NCBI GenBank assembly: GCA_964501185.1 | Contig: CAZCRT010000041.1 | Location: 1-21,385, forward strand | Length of the DNA: 21,385 nucleotides | Direction: 5' to 3' | Origin: BS150m-G50 sp964501185 [NCBI: uncultured Bacteroidia bacterium] | GTDB taxonomy: Bacteria; CAIWAD01; BS150m-G50 | In this document: positions 1-7,794 of the stretch, in pieces | Layout of the letters: each line of letters starts with the position of its first letter | Numbering within the stretch: the stretch's first letter is position 1 | Notes under the pieces: generated by a model | Seen by the model: only the letters and a program-made list of their open reading frames with translations | The model's database searches: none | Told to the model about the DNA's origin: nothing | Position numbers and translations under genes: made by a program

Positions 1-220
1 ATGCGATGTCGCTGTCTCTTTTTCCCCTAAATTCCGCGATGAACCTTTTTTTGTAGGGTGGTGAATCGGGGTTTGCCTTCAGAAGCAGGTCGGACCTGAT
101 TATCTCCTGTTCTGCCTGTTTACAGCGAACCGGTGGAACAACTATTTTTCTACTCAGGGCTAAAGATCGTCAATCAGGATGACGAACATTTATCCAGTTA
201 TTTGTACTCTTGAAGGAGAA

Positions 221-292
221 ATGAGAGGCGAAGGTCAGTTAGAGGCCTTTGTGCCTGCAGGAAAGTTTGAATTCACTCTTTGTAGGAGATAA
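221..292 (+). CDS. Possible 23-aa small ORF (doubtful)
   Basis: An ATG at 221 follows AAGGAG (213-218), and the frame runs 23 codons to TAA at 290-292 (begins MRGEGQLEAF). The Shine-Dalgarno lies only two bases from the ATG, closer than usual, which weakens the call. The stop codon falls in the dyad at 284-310, and a rho-independent terminator follows at 347-374, so the ORF plus hairpins would form a compact transcription unit. The peptide has no signal sequence, membrane segment or known motif. It could equally be chance within a non-coding RNA. Confidence 0.15.
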   Translation: MRGEGQLEAFVPAGKFEFTLCRR

Positions 293-310
293 TCAGTATT
301 AATATCTCCT
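284..310. repeat. Perfect 8-bp inverted repeat
   Basis: AGGAGATA (284-291) and TATCTCCT (303-310) are exact reverse complements separated by 11 A/T-rich bases. As RNA this would fold into a modest hairpin, and as DNA it could be an operator-like dyad. No U-tract follows, so it is not itself a terminator. It lies 36 bases before the terminator at 347-374, so both could belong to one transcript. Confidence 0.4.
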
Positions 311-346
311 GAGAAGCTCCAGGCCGCTTCCCCTGATTACATGATG

Positions 347-374
347 CAAGCCCCCTCTGCGGGGCTTGTTTTTT
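347..374 (+). terminator. Rho-independent terminator
   Basis: A perfect 8-bp GC-rich stem, CAAGCCCC (347-354) with GGGGCTTG (361-368), encloses a six-base loop and is followed by six T residues (369-374). This is a textbook intrinsic terminator for rightward transcription. The opposite side lacks a T-run, so it should act in one direction only. It separates whatever is transcribed from the left from the MBOAT unit starting at 711. Confidence 0.85.
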
Positions 375-710
375 GTGGCAGATTCAATGAAATGCGTGAA
401 CAAATCTGATTCGATTCTGAGAAATCTATAATGAAGTAGTACTCACTGCGGGTTGAAGGACTGGAGTTTAAACCGATGCGCTTTCGTTGCTGAGTAATGG
501 AGCAGGTAATACTGAAGTTGAAACGACAGACAGTTTTGTGTAAGCTTTGTATTACGAAAGCAGATATGGGTTGATATTCTCAGTACAGGGAATACATGTT
601 AATCAGCTGGTCAGTGAAACAGGGATCAGATACCAGAAACAGAACCAGTGCAGAAAGCAAATTGATCAGTTGTAAGGACTCACTACAAGGCAGCCACCTG
701 GAGAAAGCCG

Positions 711-2135
711 ATGCTGTTTAACAGCTTCCTTTTCTGGATATTCTTCCTCGCTGTGATACTGGCTTATCATATGATAGGCTATCATCGTCTACGGTTACAG
801 AACAGACTGCTTCTGATTGCATCCTATCTATTCTACGGTACATGGGATTGGCGTTTTCTGTCGCTCATCTGGATTTCCACGATAATCGACTACTTCGTTG
901 CTGGCAAGATCAACTGCAGCTCCGGCAGGGAGAGGAAACTCTGGCTGGCTCTTTCCCTGGTAGTGAACCTGGGACTGCTGGGATTTTTCAAGTACTTCGG
1001 TTTCTTTGCTACCAGTTTTCAGGACCTTTTTGCCACTATTGGGATCAATCTCTCACTTCCTGCACTTCAGATCGTACTTCCGGTGGGGATATCCTTTTAC
1101 ACATTCCAGACTATGAGTTACACAATAGATGTTTATCGTGGTGTAACACCCCCTGTAAGAAACTTCCTCGATTTCGCGCTCTATGTTGCATTTTTCCCAC
1201 AGCTGGTGGCAGGTCCGATCGAACGGTCCTCTCGCTTGATGCCGCAGATTCTGAAACCACGTCGACGCAATGGCGCTGATTTTTCTGAAGGTCTCTATCT
1301 CGTCATTCTGGGTTTGTTCAAGAAAGTAGTTATCGCTGATAACATGGCGCTGATTGCCAATGCCGTGTTTAACACGTCGTTTCAGGAACTTTCCGGCTTT
1401 GAATGCATGGTTGGTGTTTATGCTTTTGCTTTTCAGATTTATGGTGACTTCTCAGGTTACTCTGCAATCGCCAGGGGTGTCGCCCGCTGGTTGGGATTCG
1501 ACCTGATGGTGAATTTCCGTATGCCATATTTCGCGATTTCGCCAAAGGATTTCTGGAGCCGGTGGCACATAAGTCTCTCCACCTGGTTACGGGATTATCT
1601 CTATATTCCACTGGGTGGAAACCGTGGAAGCCGGTGGTTCACTACCCGTAATCTGATGCTGACAATGCTACTGGGTGGTTTGTGGCACGGTGCTGGCTGG
1701 ACATTTATTGCCTGGGGAGCAATGCATGGCTTAATGCTGGTGGTATTTCGGGAGTTGAGCCGGTTCTGGAATGTTGATGATGCTTCCAGGCGTTCCTTCT
1801 TTGCCAATCTCTCCCAGGGATTGTTGACCTTCCAACTGGTCTGCGTCACCTGGCTGCTGTTCCGTGCTGATACTATCACCCAGGCCTGGGGAATGCTCAT
1901 CCGTATACTGACCGATTTCCGTATTACCGAACTGGGTCTGACTGCCTTGTGGATCATAGTGTTTATTACTACTCCGCTCCTGATCTACGAGTACTGGCTG
2001 GAGAGAGGCAGAAACCTCGAACTGTTACTAAAGCGCCGCTGGATTCTGCGGCTGGGTGTTTATTCATATGCGATATTGATGCTGTTGTTCTTTCATCCTG
2101 CGGTACATAATGAGTTCATCTATTTCCAGTTTTAG
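711..2135 (+). CDS. AlgI-like MBOAT family O-acyltransferase
   Basis: A polytopic inner-membrane O-acyltransferase of the AlgI/DltB branch of the MBOAT family (474 aa; AlgI is about 520). Relatives pass an acyl group, usually acetyl, across the membrane to an SGNH-type partner that esterifies an exported polysaccharide. Visible hallmarks are the family block [20 protein letters not shown] (about 284-303, His286) and WHGAGW around His326, the conserved MBOAT histidine. An N-terminal hydrophobic run (about 1-25) and many further membrane segments surround these. The ATG at 711 has GGAG at 700-703, seven bases upstream. The stop overlaps the 2110 gene, so the two are surely co-transcribed and their products probably work as a pair. 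Substrate is not readable from sequence; the polysaccharide made by the 4867-15977 locus is the obvious candidate. Confidence 0.93.
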   Translation: MLFNSFLFWIFFLAVILAYHMIGYHRLRLQNRLLLIASYLFYGTWDWRFLSLIWISTIIDYFVAGKINCSSGRERKLWLALSLVVNLGLLGFFKYFGFFATSFQDLFATIGINLSLPALQIVLPVGISFYTFQTMSYTIDVYRGVTPPVRNFLDFALYVAFFPQLVAGPIERSSRLMPQILKPRRRNGADFSEGLYLVILGLFKKVVIADNMALIANAVFNTSFQELSGFECMVGVYAFAFQIYGDFSGYSAIARGVARWLGFDLMVNFRMPYFAISPKDFWSRWHISLSTWLRDYLYIPLGGNRGSRWFTTRNLMLTMLLGGLWHGAGWTFIAWGAMHGLMLVVFRELSRFWNVDDASRRSFFANLSQGLLTFQLVCVTWLLFRADTITQAWGMLIRILTDFRITELGLTALWIIVFITTPLLIYEYWLERGRNLELLLKRRWILRLGVYSYAILMLLFFHPAVHNEFIYFQF

Positions 2136-3060
2136 ATCTGAAATGAAGATCGTTCTATCGCTGTTGTTACTTGTACTTCTTGCTGAGGCAGGAGTACGTC
2201 TGGCGATGACCAGTCTTTCAGAAGACGAGATACACATCGACCAGATCCCCCACATTACGCATGAGCTGTCATTGCAGGAGGGGGCCCGGCTGCTTTTTGT
2301 AGGAAACTCACTGACCCGGGCAGGCATCGACCCGGTTGCATTCAATCAGGAACTGCAGGAAACAACCGGTGACAGCATCAACCTGAGTCTGGTTATGCCT
2401 GATGACACGGTTCCCTTGAACTGGTACTACCTGATCAAGAATTCTGTCCTGAACCAGGAACAGTATCCCCACATTATCTGTTTTGGAGTATCGAATTTCC
2501 ATGTCATCGATGGGGCTGATAAACGAGTACGCAAACTGGGTCGAACCTACTGTCGTCTGAAGGATGTACCGGAAATATACCATACGGATCTGCACAGTTT
2601 CGATGAGCGTACGGAACTGCTTTTTTCCGGTCTGTTGTATTCATATGCTACACAGGACCGTATCAAGAAACGGATTCTGGACAGGGTGATTCCCGGATAT
2701 CGTACCAATCTGCGTCGATTGACCGATATGGGGCGTACCGGTTCCAAAACAGAGGCAGTTGTTGAATCAACCTTTGATGGTTTCCGGCGGCTTTTAGAAC
2801 TGGTTATCGATCACCAGATTTTACCAGTCGTAATAGCCATGCCATTACGGGAAGAGTGGGAAGTGGATCCTGCCCTGACAGCGGTAGTTGAATCATCCGG
2901 AGCGTTATACATTGATGCCAGGTTGATAGAAGGGTTGAACGATGACGACTTTAAAGACACTATGCACTTGAAGCCGGTTGGGGCACGTAAGCTGAGTGGT
3001 TTTCTGGCGCGGACTCTGCGCCAGCACCAGCAAACAGGTGAGATAATGACAAGTAGATAA
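2110..3060 (+). CDS. SGNH-hydrolase-like acyltransferase partner (AlgJ/AlgX/DltD-type role)
   Basis: A 316-aa membrane-anchored or periplasmic protein with one N-terminal hydrophobic segment (about 13-31), then a globular domain with SGNH-like signatures. [10 protein letters not shown] places a candidate nucleophile at Ser67, and DTMHLKP gives a D-x-x-H pair, Asp283/His286, near the C-terminus. Together they make a plausible Ser-His-Asp triad. The annotated ATG at 2110 overlaps the MBOAT gene by 26 bases. An alternative ATG at 2143 lies just after the MBOAT stop and begins directly at the hydrophobic segment; neither has a clear Shine-Dalgarno, so translation is probably coupled. By analogy with the AlgI/AlgJ/AlgX and DltB/DltD pairs it would transfer acyl groups delivered by the MBOAT protein to a polysaccharide. 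Overall similarity to a named family was not tested. An esterase role is the main alternative. Confidence 0.75.
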   Translation: MSSSISSFRSEMKIVLSLLLLVLLAEAGVRLAMTSLSEDEIHIDQIPHITHELSLQEGARLLFVGNSLTRAGIDPVAFNQELQETTGDSINLSLVMPDDTVPLNWYYLIKNSVLNQEQYPHIICFGVSNFHVIDGADKRVRKLGRTYCRLKDVPEIYHTDLHSFDERTELLFSGLLYSYATQDRIKKRILDRVIPGYRTNLRRLTDMGRTGSKTEAVVESTFDGFRRLLELVIDHQILPVVIAMPLREEWEVDPALTAVVESSGALYIDARLIEGLNDDDFKDTMHLKPVGARKLSGFLARTLRQHQQTGEIMTSR

Positions 3061-3105
3061 CAGAACCGGGATTCCTGGCCGTCCAGCCTTCAAACGAATT
3101 CGCTG

Positions 3106-4638
3106 CTATCTGATTAAGACCATCTTCCTGGTGTTCACCTGCTCTCCTGCCACCAGCCTGATCAGGTATACTCCACCTGTCAGTCTGCTGCCGTCAAATT
3201 CAACTTTGTGAACGCCAGCACTGTAGGAACCTCCTGCCAGTATTCCGATATACTGTCCACTGATATTATACACCTTGAGGATGATATCCTGAGGATAGGA
3301 CAGAGTGAACTCTATCATCGTTGTCGGGTTGAAGGGATTGGGATAATTCTGGGATAGTACAACAGACGGGGGTGGGCAACCACGAGGGTGTCTGGTTACA
3401 GGAGGTACACTCTCACCTTCACAGGTCTCTCCGGTATACCCCATGTAATCGCAGACTATTGTCCGGCAGGGGGAGTTGTACTGGATACGGTAATCACTGT
3501 TTTCCTGATCGCAGAACAGCGGATCCATATTGATATTATGTTCCAGCCAGTTGACAGTGCAGTTGTCATTCGTTTCAATACTGCTCTGGCCACCCTCAAT
3601 ATCGCTGCAGCCACATGTCAGAACGCTGGACTCACCGAATTCCGGGGCGAAAACCTGTGGAGCAGTGTTGCCCAGAATTATGGCGTTGCCTATCATCAGC
3701 TCTGTCGCGCTGCGAAGAAAAATCGCCCCGCCGAACCAGGCAGCACTGTTATCAATCAGTGTCACATGCTGGAGCAACGCTGTTGCATTGTCAAAATAGG
3801 CAGCCCCACCATCAACATTGACCTGGTTATCAGAGAGTAGCACATATTCAAGTTGCAGCCCGGCCAGATCCCGGCCGTATATTCCACCACCGAGAAAAGC
3901 GCTGTTGCCGCTTACTTCGCATTCCGTCAGTACAGCATTGCCATTTTCACAGTAGACTCCTCCACCGGCATGCCCGGCGATGTTACCTGCAATAGTGGCC
4001 TCTATCAACTGCGGTTCTGACTGGCCAAAGCTGGCAATTCCACCACCGTCCCAGTCGGCCAGATTGCCGGTTATCATCACTCGCTGCAGCAGAGGTGTCG
4101 CCTCGTTCTCACAACAGATTCCACCACCGGCATCTCCGGTAGAGTGATTGTTACTGATGGTAACGTCGATCAGAGTGGGTGAGGCAACACCGGCACAGTA
4201 CAGGCCACCACCGGAAACGGCGCTGTTTGCGTCCATAATGACATTCTGAATCTGTGGCGATGCGTCAATGATAGCGACGGCACCACCGTTAATACCATCC
4301 CCACCGGTAATTGTAAAACCACAGAGCAGAGCGGCTTCAGTTTCTCCGCTCAGGAAACTGACGACACTGCTGCTGCTGTCACCATCGATAACGGTTGACT
4401 CGATATAATTTTCGTCACCGGTGGTCAAAAGGAGGGAAGCGACAGTGATAGATCTGCCCTGGAAATCGAGCAGCTCCTGCCAGGTTCCCGGTTGCACCAG
4501 TACTGTGTCACCCTCCTGGGCGATATTTATACCACCCTGGATAGTGGAAATGTCGTCGGGGATGTTGATGACTGCGGCGTGTGACACGAGTGCCAGCAGG
4601 AAAAGGAAGGCAAGCAGAATTATGGATCGGGGGTGCAT
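3106..4638 (-). CDS. Secreted right-handed parallel beta-helix protein with type IX (Por) sorting domain
   Basis: A 510-aa extracellular protein. The ATG at 4638 is preferred because AGGAG lies just upstream and a signal peptide follows at once (HPRSIILLAFLFLLALVSHA). The longer frame to 4746 would need a TTG start and has no such signal. After cleavage comes the motif IPDDISTIQGGI...EGDTVLVQPGTW that opens many beta-helix proteins. About seven or eight coils of 24-28 residues follow, each with N-x-A...GGGIYC-like turns. A Cys-containing cap leads to the tail: SQNYPNPFNPTT (about 427-438), then an FlgD-like Ig domain ending KMVLIR. That tail is the cargo signal of type IX secretion in FCB bacteria. 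The fold suits carbohydrate binding or cleavage, but no lyase catalytic set is evident. It lies opposite to the genes on both sides and is probably monocistronic. Confidence 0.9.
   Translation of the reverse strand: MHPRSIILLAFLFLLALVSHAAVINIPDDISTIQGGINIAQEGDTVLVQPGTWQELLDFQGRSITVASLLLTTGDENYIESTVIDGDSSSSVVSFLSGETEAALLCGFTITGGDGINGGAVAIIDASPQIQNVIMDANSAVSGGGLYCAGVASPTLIDVTISNNHSTGDAGGGICCENEATPLLQRVMITGNLADWDGGGIASFGQSEPQLIEATIAGNIAGHAGGGVYCENGNAVLTECEVSGNSAFLGGGIYGRDLAGLQLEYVLLSDNQVNVDGGAAYFDNATALLQHVTLIDNSAAWFGGAIFLRSATELMIGNAIILGNTAPQVFAPEFGESSVLTCGCSDIEGGQSSIETNDNCTVNWLEHNINMDPLFCDQENSDYRIQYNSPCRTIVCDYMGYTGETCEGESVPPVTRHPRGCPPPSVVLSQNYPNPFNPTTMIEFTLSYPQDIILKVYNISGQYIGILAGGSYSAGVHKVEFDGSRLTGGVYLIRLVAGEQVNTRKMVLIR
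3665..4262 (-). repeat. Degenerate coil repeats of the beta-helix domain
   Basis: Within the beta-helix gene about eight successive protein repeats of 24-28 residues share the pattern hydrophobic-x-hydrophobic, then GN/DN-S-A, then GGGhYC or GGAhYF. The matching DNA shows recurring ccaccacc-rich tracts at similar spacing on the plus strand. The copies are diverged, so recent DNA duplication is unlikely. They are structural repeats of a solenoid, not a mobile or CRISPR-like array. Confidence 0.7.
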
Positions 4639-4866
4639 GGGGGCTCCTGATATGAAAGAATAGAAAAGCGTAACTCCTGCTTCTGGTATATAGGAATTCC
4701 GGAACAACAGTTTTAATCTACAGCGCGAAGAGGAGAAATCAACCAATGGGGAGAGGGAATCGTCAACTATAGGACAACAGGAATGTTGACTCCTGCTGCT
4801 TACCTGTTTAGCTTTACTGGCGAGATGTACAGTTGTTCAGACGTAACTTCCAGAAAAGAGCTACCA
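4639..4866. promoter_or_regulatory. Divergent intergenic region (beta-helix / polysaccharide operon)
   Basis: This 228-base stretch separates the two divergent starts and must hold promoters for both. For the minus strand, TATATA at 4687-4692 is a possible -10 element, but no good -35 was found. Beside it is the perfect 8-bp palindrome GGAATTCC (4693-4700), which could be an operator or chance. For the plus strand I see no clear promoter. Two upstream in-frame starts for the export gene (4783, 4825) lie here, but they would put a polar extension in front of the signal peptide. Confidence 0.4.
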
Positions 4867-6555
4867 ATGCCAAGATTGACACTGTTAGTACTGCTGTTGC
4901 TTGTTGAAACAGCATTCAGCTTTTCACAGGACGATATCACAGATATGTTCCCCGCCAAACTGCAGGTTCCCAGCCTTATGTCCACTGCTCAGGGTAATGT
5001 TGTTATCCAGATTCAGGACCGCACTGTTGATCCTGAGAATTATATTGTGGACAGTGGTGATATTTTCGCTGTAAACATCATGATGGAAATACCACAGTTG
5101 TATCAGCTTCCGCTTTTACCGGCCGGCAATCTTCTGATACCGGGAGTTGGGACAGTGCAACTTGCCGGTCTGAAGCTTTCCGAAGCGCTGGAGATGATTG
5201 AAGCTGTCTGTCAGAAACAGTATTCACACGGGGATATTCATGTTTCCCTGCAACAGATCCGGTCATTTCGTGTTTATCTCTATCCAGAGGGGCGCTCTCC
5301 GCTGCCACTGGTAGTTACTCCCACTCACAGAGTACTCGATGCCTACCTGGAATTCTTTCAGCAGGAACAGTTCGTATTGAAGAGTGACACTACTCGTTTT
5401 GCTGCGGTTGAGCCTGATCTGTACCCTTCGCAGGTGCAGGATCCCCGCGATTTTGCGAGAAGAGGGACTGACCGCTGGCGTCTGGACAGTTCTGAGAGGG
5501 ATATACAGCTGAAGCACTCGTCGCGCAACCTGTTGCTCCATCGCCAGGGCGAAACGCTGCAGGTAGATCTGGTGCAATATGCCCATACACATGCTATCGA
5601 AGATAATCCCACTCTGCTTGAAGGTGACATTCTGGAAATTCCCCTTATAAGGGGGCGAGTCCAGCTGAATGGCGGCATAATGCTTCCGGGAGATTATGAG
5701 TATACAGCTGGTGAGACCGTTGATAACCTGATTGCGCTCGGTGGTGGTTTTTCACCGGACGCAGATAGCAGCCAGTTCATTATCTGGCGGTTTTCAGATC
5801 ACTCTGCGGGAACAGCTACAAGTTATGAATCGACAGCTGCAAATCTGTCAATGAAGCTGGAACCGGGAGATATGGTGCAAGTACGCAGATCAGGTGAATA
5901 CCAGCATCGGATGATGGTTGAGATTGAAGGAGAAGTACGGTATCCGGGATACTATCCGTTACAACCTGGTGAAACTGATATTGCAGAATTACTGAGTCTG
6001 GCGGGTGGTTACACTGAATTGGCTGATCGGGCAAAATTAATGGTACGTTCCGATCAACAGGACGCAGAGCAGGCGAGGCTACTGGATATTCCTTACGAAC
6101 AACTGACCGAACTGGAACATTCTTATCTACGGGCCCGCGGCTGGGGGCCCGGGCGGATGCTCTATCTCAGCAGCAGTGAAGCGGTAGAACTGGGAATGGA
6201 TTATCTGCTACAGGAGGGTGACAGGATCACAGTACCTGCGCGCAATCATTTCGTTGAAGTGATCGGAGCCGTGGTGAACCCGGGACGTTATCCTTTCACG
6301 ATCGGTTTCGAAATGCAGGACTATATTCAGCTGGCGGGTGGTGACCGCAAGGAGGCAACCCGTCGTATCTATCTGGTCAATATTGACACCGGGAAGCGAC
6401 TGCATTATAAGGATGTCGATGAGGTGCGACCGGGTGATATTATCTTTGTCGAAGAGAAGGTGGAGATGAGTACCTGGGATAAATCAGTAGAGCTGCTGCA
6501 ACTCACTGCAACTCTGCTGACAGTTATTGTCCTGTTCAACAATGTGACGAAGTAG
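4867..6555 (+). CDS. Wza-like polysaccharide export protein with SLBB domains
   Basis: A 562-aa outer-membrane polysaccharide export protein. The ATG at 4867 is chosen because it begins a signal peptide (PRLTLLVLLLLVETAFS). A polysaccharide-export (Poly_export) domain covers about 52-140 (YIVDSGDIFAV...GVGTVQLAGL). Three SLBB-type beta-grasp domains follow at about 264-315, 350-400 and 461-515, each with a hydrophobic-x-G-x-V-x-x-PG-x-Y signature. The last ~20 residues form a hydrophobic helix (LLQLTATLLTVIVLFNN), as expected for the C-terminal helix that crosses the outer membrane in Wza. Unlike Wza, no lipobox cysteine follows the signal sequence, so the protein is probably not a lipoprotein. 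It is longer than Wza (about 380 aa) because of the extra SLBB domain and linker. It heads the plus-strand gene run and should form the exit channel for the polymer. Confidence 0.9.
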   Translation: MPRLTLLVLLLLVETAFSFSQDDITDMFPAKLQVPSLMSTAQGNVVIQIQDRTVDPENYIVDSGDIFAVNIMMEIPQLYQLPLLPAGNLLIPGVGTVQLAGLKLSEALEMIEAVCQKQYSHGDIHVSLQQIRSFRVYLYPEGRSPLPLVVTPTHRVLDAYLEFFQQEQFVLKSDTTRFAAVEPDLYPSQVQDPRDFARRGTDRWRLDSSERDIQLKHSSRNLLLHRQGETLQVDLVQYAHTHAIEDNPTLLEGDILEIPLIRGRVQLNGGIMLPGDYEYTAGETVDNLIALGGGFSPDADSSQFIIWRFSDHSAGTATSYESTAANLSMKLEPGDMVQVRRSGEYQHRMMVEIEGEVRYPGYYPLQPGETDIAELLSLAGGYTELADRAKLMVRSDQQDAEQARLLDIPYEQLTELEHSYLRARGWGPGRMLYLSSSEAVELGMDYLLQEGDRITVPARNHFVEVIGAVVNPGRYPFTIGFEMQDYIQLAGGDRKEATRRIYLVNIDTGKRLHYKDVDEVRPGDIIFVEEKVEMSTWDKSVELLQLTATLLTVIVLFNNVTK

Positions 6556-6575
6556 AAGTATATCCTGACCCGGTG

Positions 6576-6609
6576 ATTTCCTCACAACCCTCAGGTTGAA
6601 GGAGGAAAT
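6576..6609 (+). promoter_or_regulatory. Intercistronic RNA hairpin covering a Shine-Dalgarno
   Basis: ATTTCCTC (6576-6583) pairs with GAGGAAAT (6602-6609), and inside it CAACC (6585-6589) pairs with GGTTG (6594-6598) around a CTCA tetraloop. That gives 13 bp broken only by a small internal loop. The 3' arm contains GGAGG and the first two bases of an ATG at 6608 that opens a five-codon ORF (MEEQH, stop 6623-6625). No U-tract follows, so it is not an intrinsic terminator. It lies between the export and chain-length genes and could adjust relative expression through translation, RNA processing or stability. Confidence 0.5.
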
Positions 6610-6639
6610 GGAAGAACAACATTAAGAGCGAGAGAGAGA

Positions 6640-7698
6640 ATGAATACTGACTCAACAACCCGATCCACTTTAGATCTACTCAACATCTCCACGATTGTCA
6701 GTCAGCGTAAGTGGACAGTGACTTCAGTCATAGTCCTGTTGACTGCACTGAGTATCATCTATGCTCTGATCTCGACACCGCTCTTTCGCTCGACCGTTTC
6801 CTTTTATCCGCAGTACCAGAATGATCCCACTCAGTCACTGGGTGGGGGATTGCAGAGTCTAGCAGCAGTGGGTGGAATGCTGGGCTTGAATCTGAACAGC
6901 GGCTCCCAGGCACAGTACTATATACCTGATATTCTCTTCTCAAGAACATTACGCCATCAGCTTGTCACCCGTAAATGGGCGAATCTACCTGAATCAACGC
7001 CGGATCTGATTCGTTTCTGGAAGTTGGATCAACCCGGGCTTTTTGGAGGGAGCAGTTCGCTTACTCCGGCTGAGCAGAAACTGAGCCAGGAAGAGGATGC
7101 CATGCTGCTGCTCCTGAAGCGGTTGAGCGTACGGGAAGAGGACTCCGGTTTGACCAGGGTCGGTGTCCTGATGGAAAGCCGGGAACTGGCGGCGGAGATA
7201 AATTCGTATGTAGCTGATCATTTGAAACGGGTAATTGCTACCCATTATTCAGAGCAATCCTCTGAATTCAGCGCCTTCCTGGAAGACCGTATGGCTCAGG
7301 CAATGCTTGATCTGACGCTTTCGGAAGAGATATTGACCGAGTTCCGTCAGCTGCACCTCCTGTCTCAGGATTCAGCCGAAGACCAGCTCGAAAGAGGCCG
7401 TCTGCTGCGCCAGGTGGAGATCAATCAGCAGATCTATCTGACGCTTCGTCAACAGTTTGAGCTGGCCAGGCTTGAGGAGTTGAAAGCGAAACCGATCATC
7501 ATGGTCCTGGATGAGAACGAAAGCCAGTTCTATCCTGAAAAACCACGCAGGGTGATAATTGTCATGATGGGATTTCTGGCCGGTATCCTGGGCGGAATTC
7601 TACTGGCATTGTTGCTGCATCTTCGGCAACAAGTACGCCTTGAAAAAGCCCGCTATCGAAATGAAGCTGTTGAGACGAAATCCACCGGACAGGAATAA
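6640..7698 (+). CDS. Wzz-family polysaccharide chain-length determinant / co-polymerase
   Basis: A 352-aa inner-membrane protein with the Wzz layout. A short cytoplasmic N-terminus leads to membrane helix 1 (about 27-48, VTSVIVLLTALSIIYALIS). A large periplasmic domain with a long helical, Gln/Glu/Leu-rich stretch follows (about 195-285). A Pro-containing run, YPEKPRR, precedes helix 2 (about 306-328, Gly-rich), and a short basic tail ends the protein. Wzz proteins set modal polymer length together with Wzy and, in capsule systems, dock to the Wza channel. No C-terminal tyrosine-kinase domain is fused, and none is encoded beside it, unlike Wzc systems. The ATG at 6640 has a purine-rich GAGAGAGAGA tract directly upstream instead of a clean GGAGG. 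Confidence 0.9.
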   Translation: MNTDSTTRSTLDLLNISTIVSQRKWTVTSVIVLLTALSIIYALISTPLFRSTVSFYPQYQNDPTQSLGGGLQSLAAVGGMLGLNLNSGSQAQYYIPDILFSRTLRHQLVTRKWANLPESTPDLIRFWKLDQPGLFGGSSSLTPAEQKLSQEEDAMLLLLKRLSVREEDSGLTRVGVLMESRELAAEINSYVADHLKRVIATHYSEQSSEFSAFLEDRMAQAMLDLTLSEEILTEFRQLHLLSQDSAEDQLERGRLLRQVEINQQIYLTLRQQFELARLEELKAKPIIMVLDENESQFYPEKPRRVIIVMMGFLAGILGGILLALLLHLRQQVRLEKARYRNEAVETKSTGQE

Positions 7699-7794
7699 AT
7701 GGTGACAGACAGTTCTTTCTCACAAGATCTCTTATCATGTCTCTCTGAAACAGCTTCGACAATGATTTCCAGATTCCAGGTACCCGGATGCTGA
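7699..7794 (+). CDS. Possible 31-aa small ORF between the Wzz and GT-C genes
   Basis: The ATG at 7699 follows the Wzz stop without a gap (TAA-ATG) and has AGGA at 7691-7694. The frame runs 31 codons to TGA at 7792-7794, overlapping the ATG (7788) of the next gene by seven bases. Such stop/start overlaps are typical of translational coupling, and the next gene's own Shine-Dalgarno is weak (AGG 7778-7780). The peptide (begins MVTDSSFSQDLL, ends VPGC) has no membrane segment and no known motif. It may be a coupling leader, a real microprotein or chance; an 89-base gap would otherwise be left here. Confidence 0.3.
   Translation: MVTDSSFSQDLLSCLSETASTMISRFQVPGC

Larger units (their letters stand above)
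1..710. other. Non-coding leader region upstream of the MBOAT gene
   Basis: No convincing gene lies here. On the plus strand one frame is open from the left edge to a TGA at 62-64 and could be the last ~20 codons of a gene outside the window, but the peptide is not recognisable. The stretch holds a 6-bp dyad (TCGTCA 167-172 / TGACGA 180-185), a possible 23-codon ORF at 221-292, a dyad at 284-310 and a strong terminator at 347-374. From 375 to 700 only short frames are seen. The terminator is about 280 bases past the last possible upstream stop, so either the upstream 3' UTR is long or a small transcript ends there. The promoter for the 711 gene should lie between 375 and 690, but I could not pick one with confidence. 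Confidence 0.6.

Noticed and set aside
497-574. 25-codon ORF (begins MEQVILKLKR) upstream of the MBOAT gene
   Set aside because: No Shine-Dalgarno, no motif, and within the range expected by chance in a 335-base non-coding stretch.
842-1279. 145-codon plus-strand ORF inside the MBOAT gene
   Set aside because: It is in another frame of a gene with clear MBOAT motifs, and its composition (many Cys, Trp and Arg) is not protein-like.
3061-3105. Terminator between the convergent SGNH and beta-helix genes
   Set aside because: I looked for a stem with a T-run in either direction and found none in the 45 bases.
3388-3840. 150-codon plus-strand ORF antisense to the beta-helix gene
   Set aside because: It mirrors the low-complexity beta-helix repeats, has no ribosome site and no recognisable motif.
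3665-4262. Regularly spaced ccaccacc-like tracts suggesting a CRISPR or tandem repeat
   Set aside because: The spacing follows the beta-helix coils, copies are diverged and the frame is open throughout; there are no identical repeats with unique spacers.
4639-4746. N-terminal extension of the beta-helix gene to 4746
   Set aside because: It needs a TTG start (4744-4746) and would place 36 residues before a clear signal peptide, which has its own AGGAG and ATG at 4638.
4783-4866. N-terminal extension of the export protein to ATG 4783
   Set aside because: It would put 28 residues ahead of the hydrophobic signal sequence that begins at 4867.
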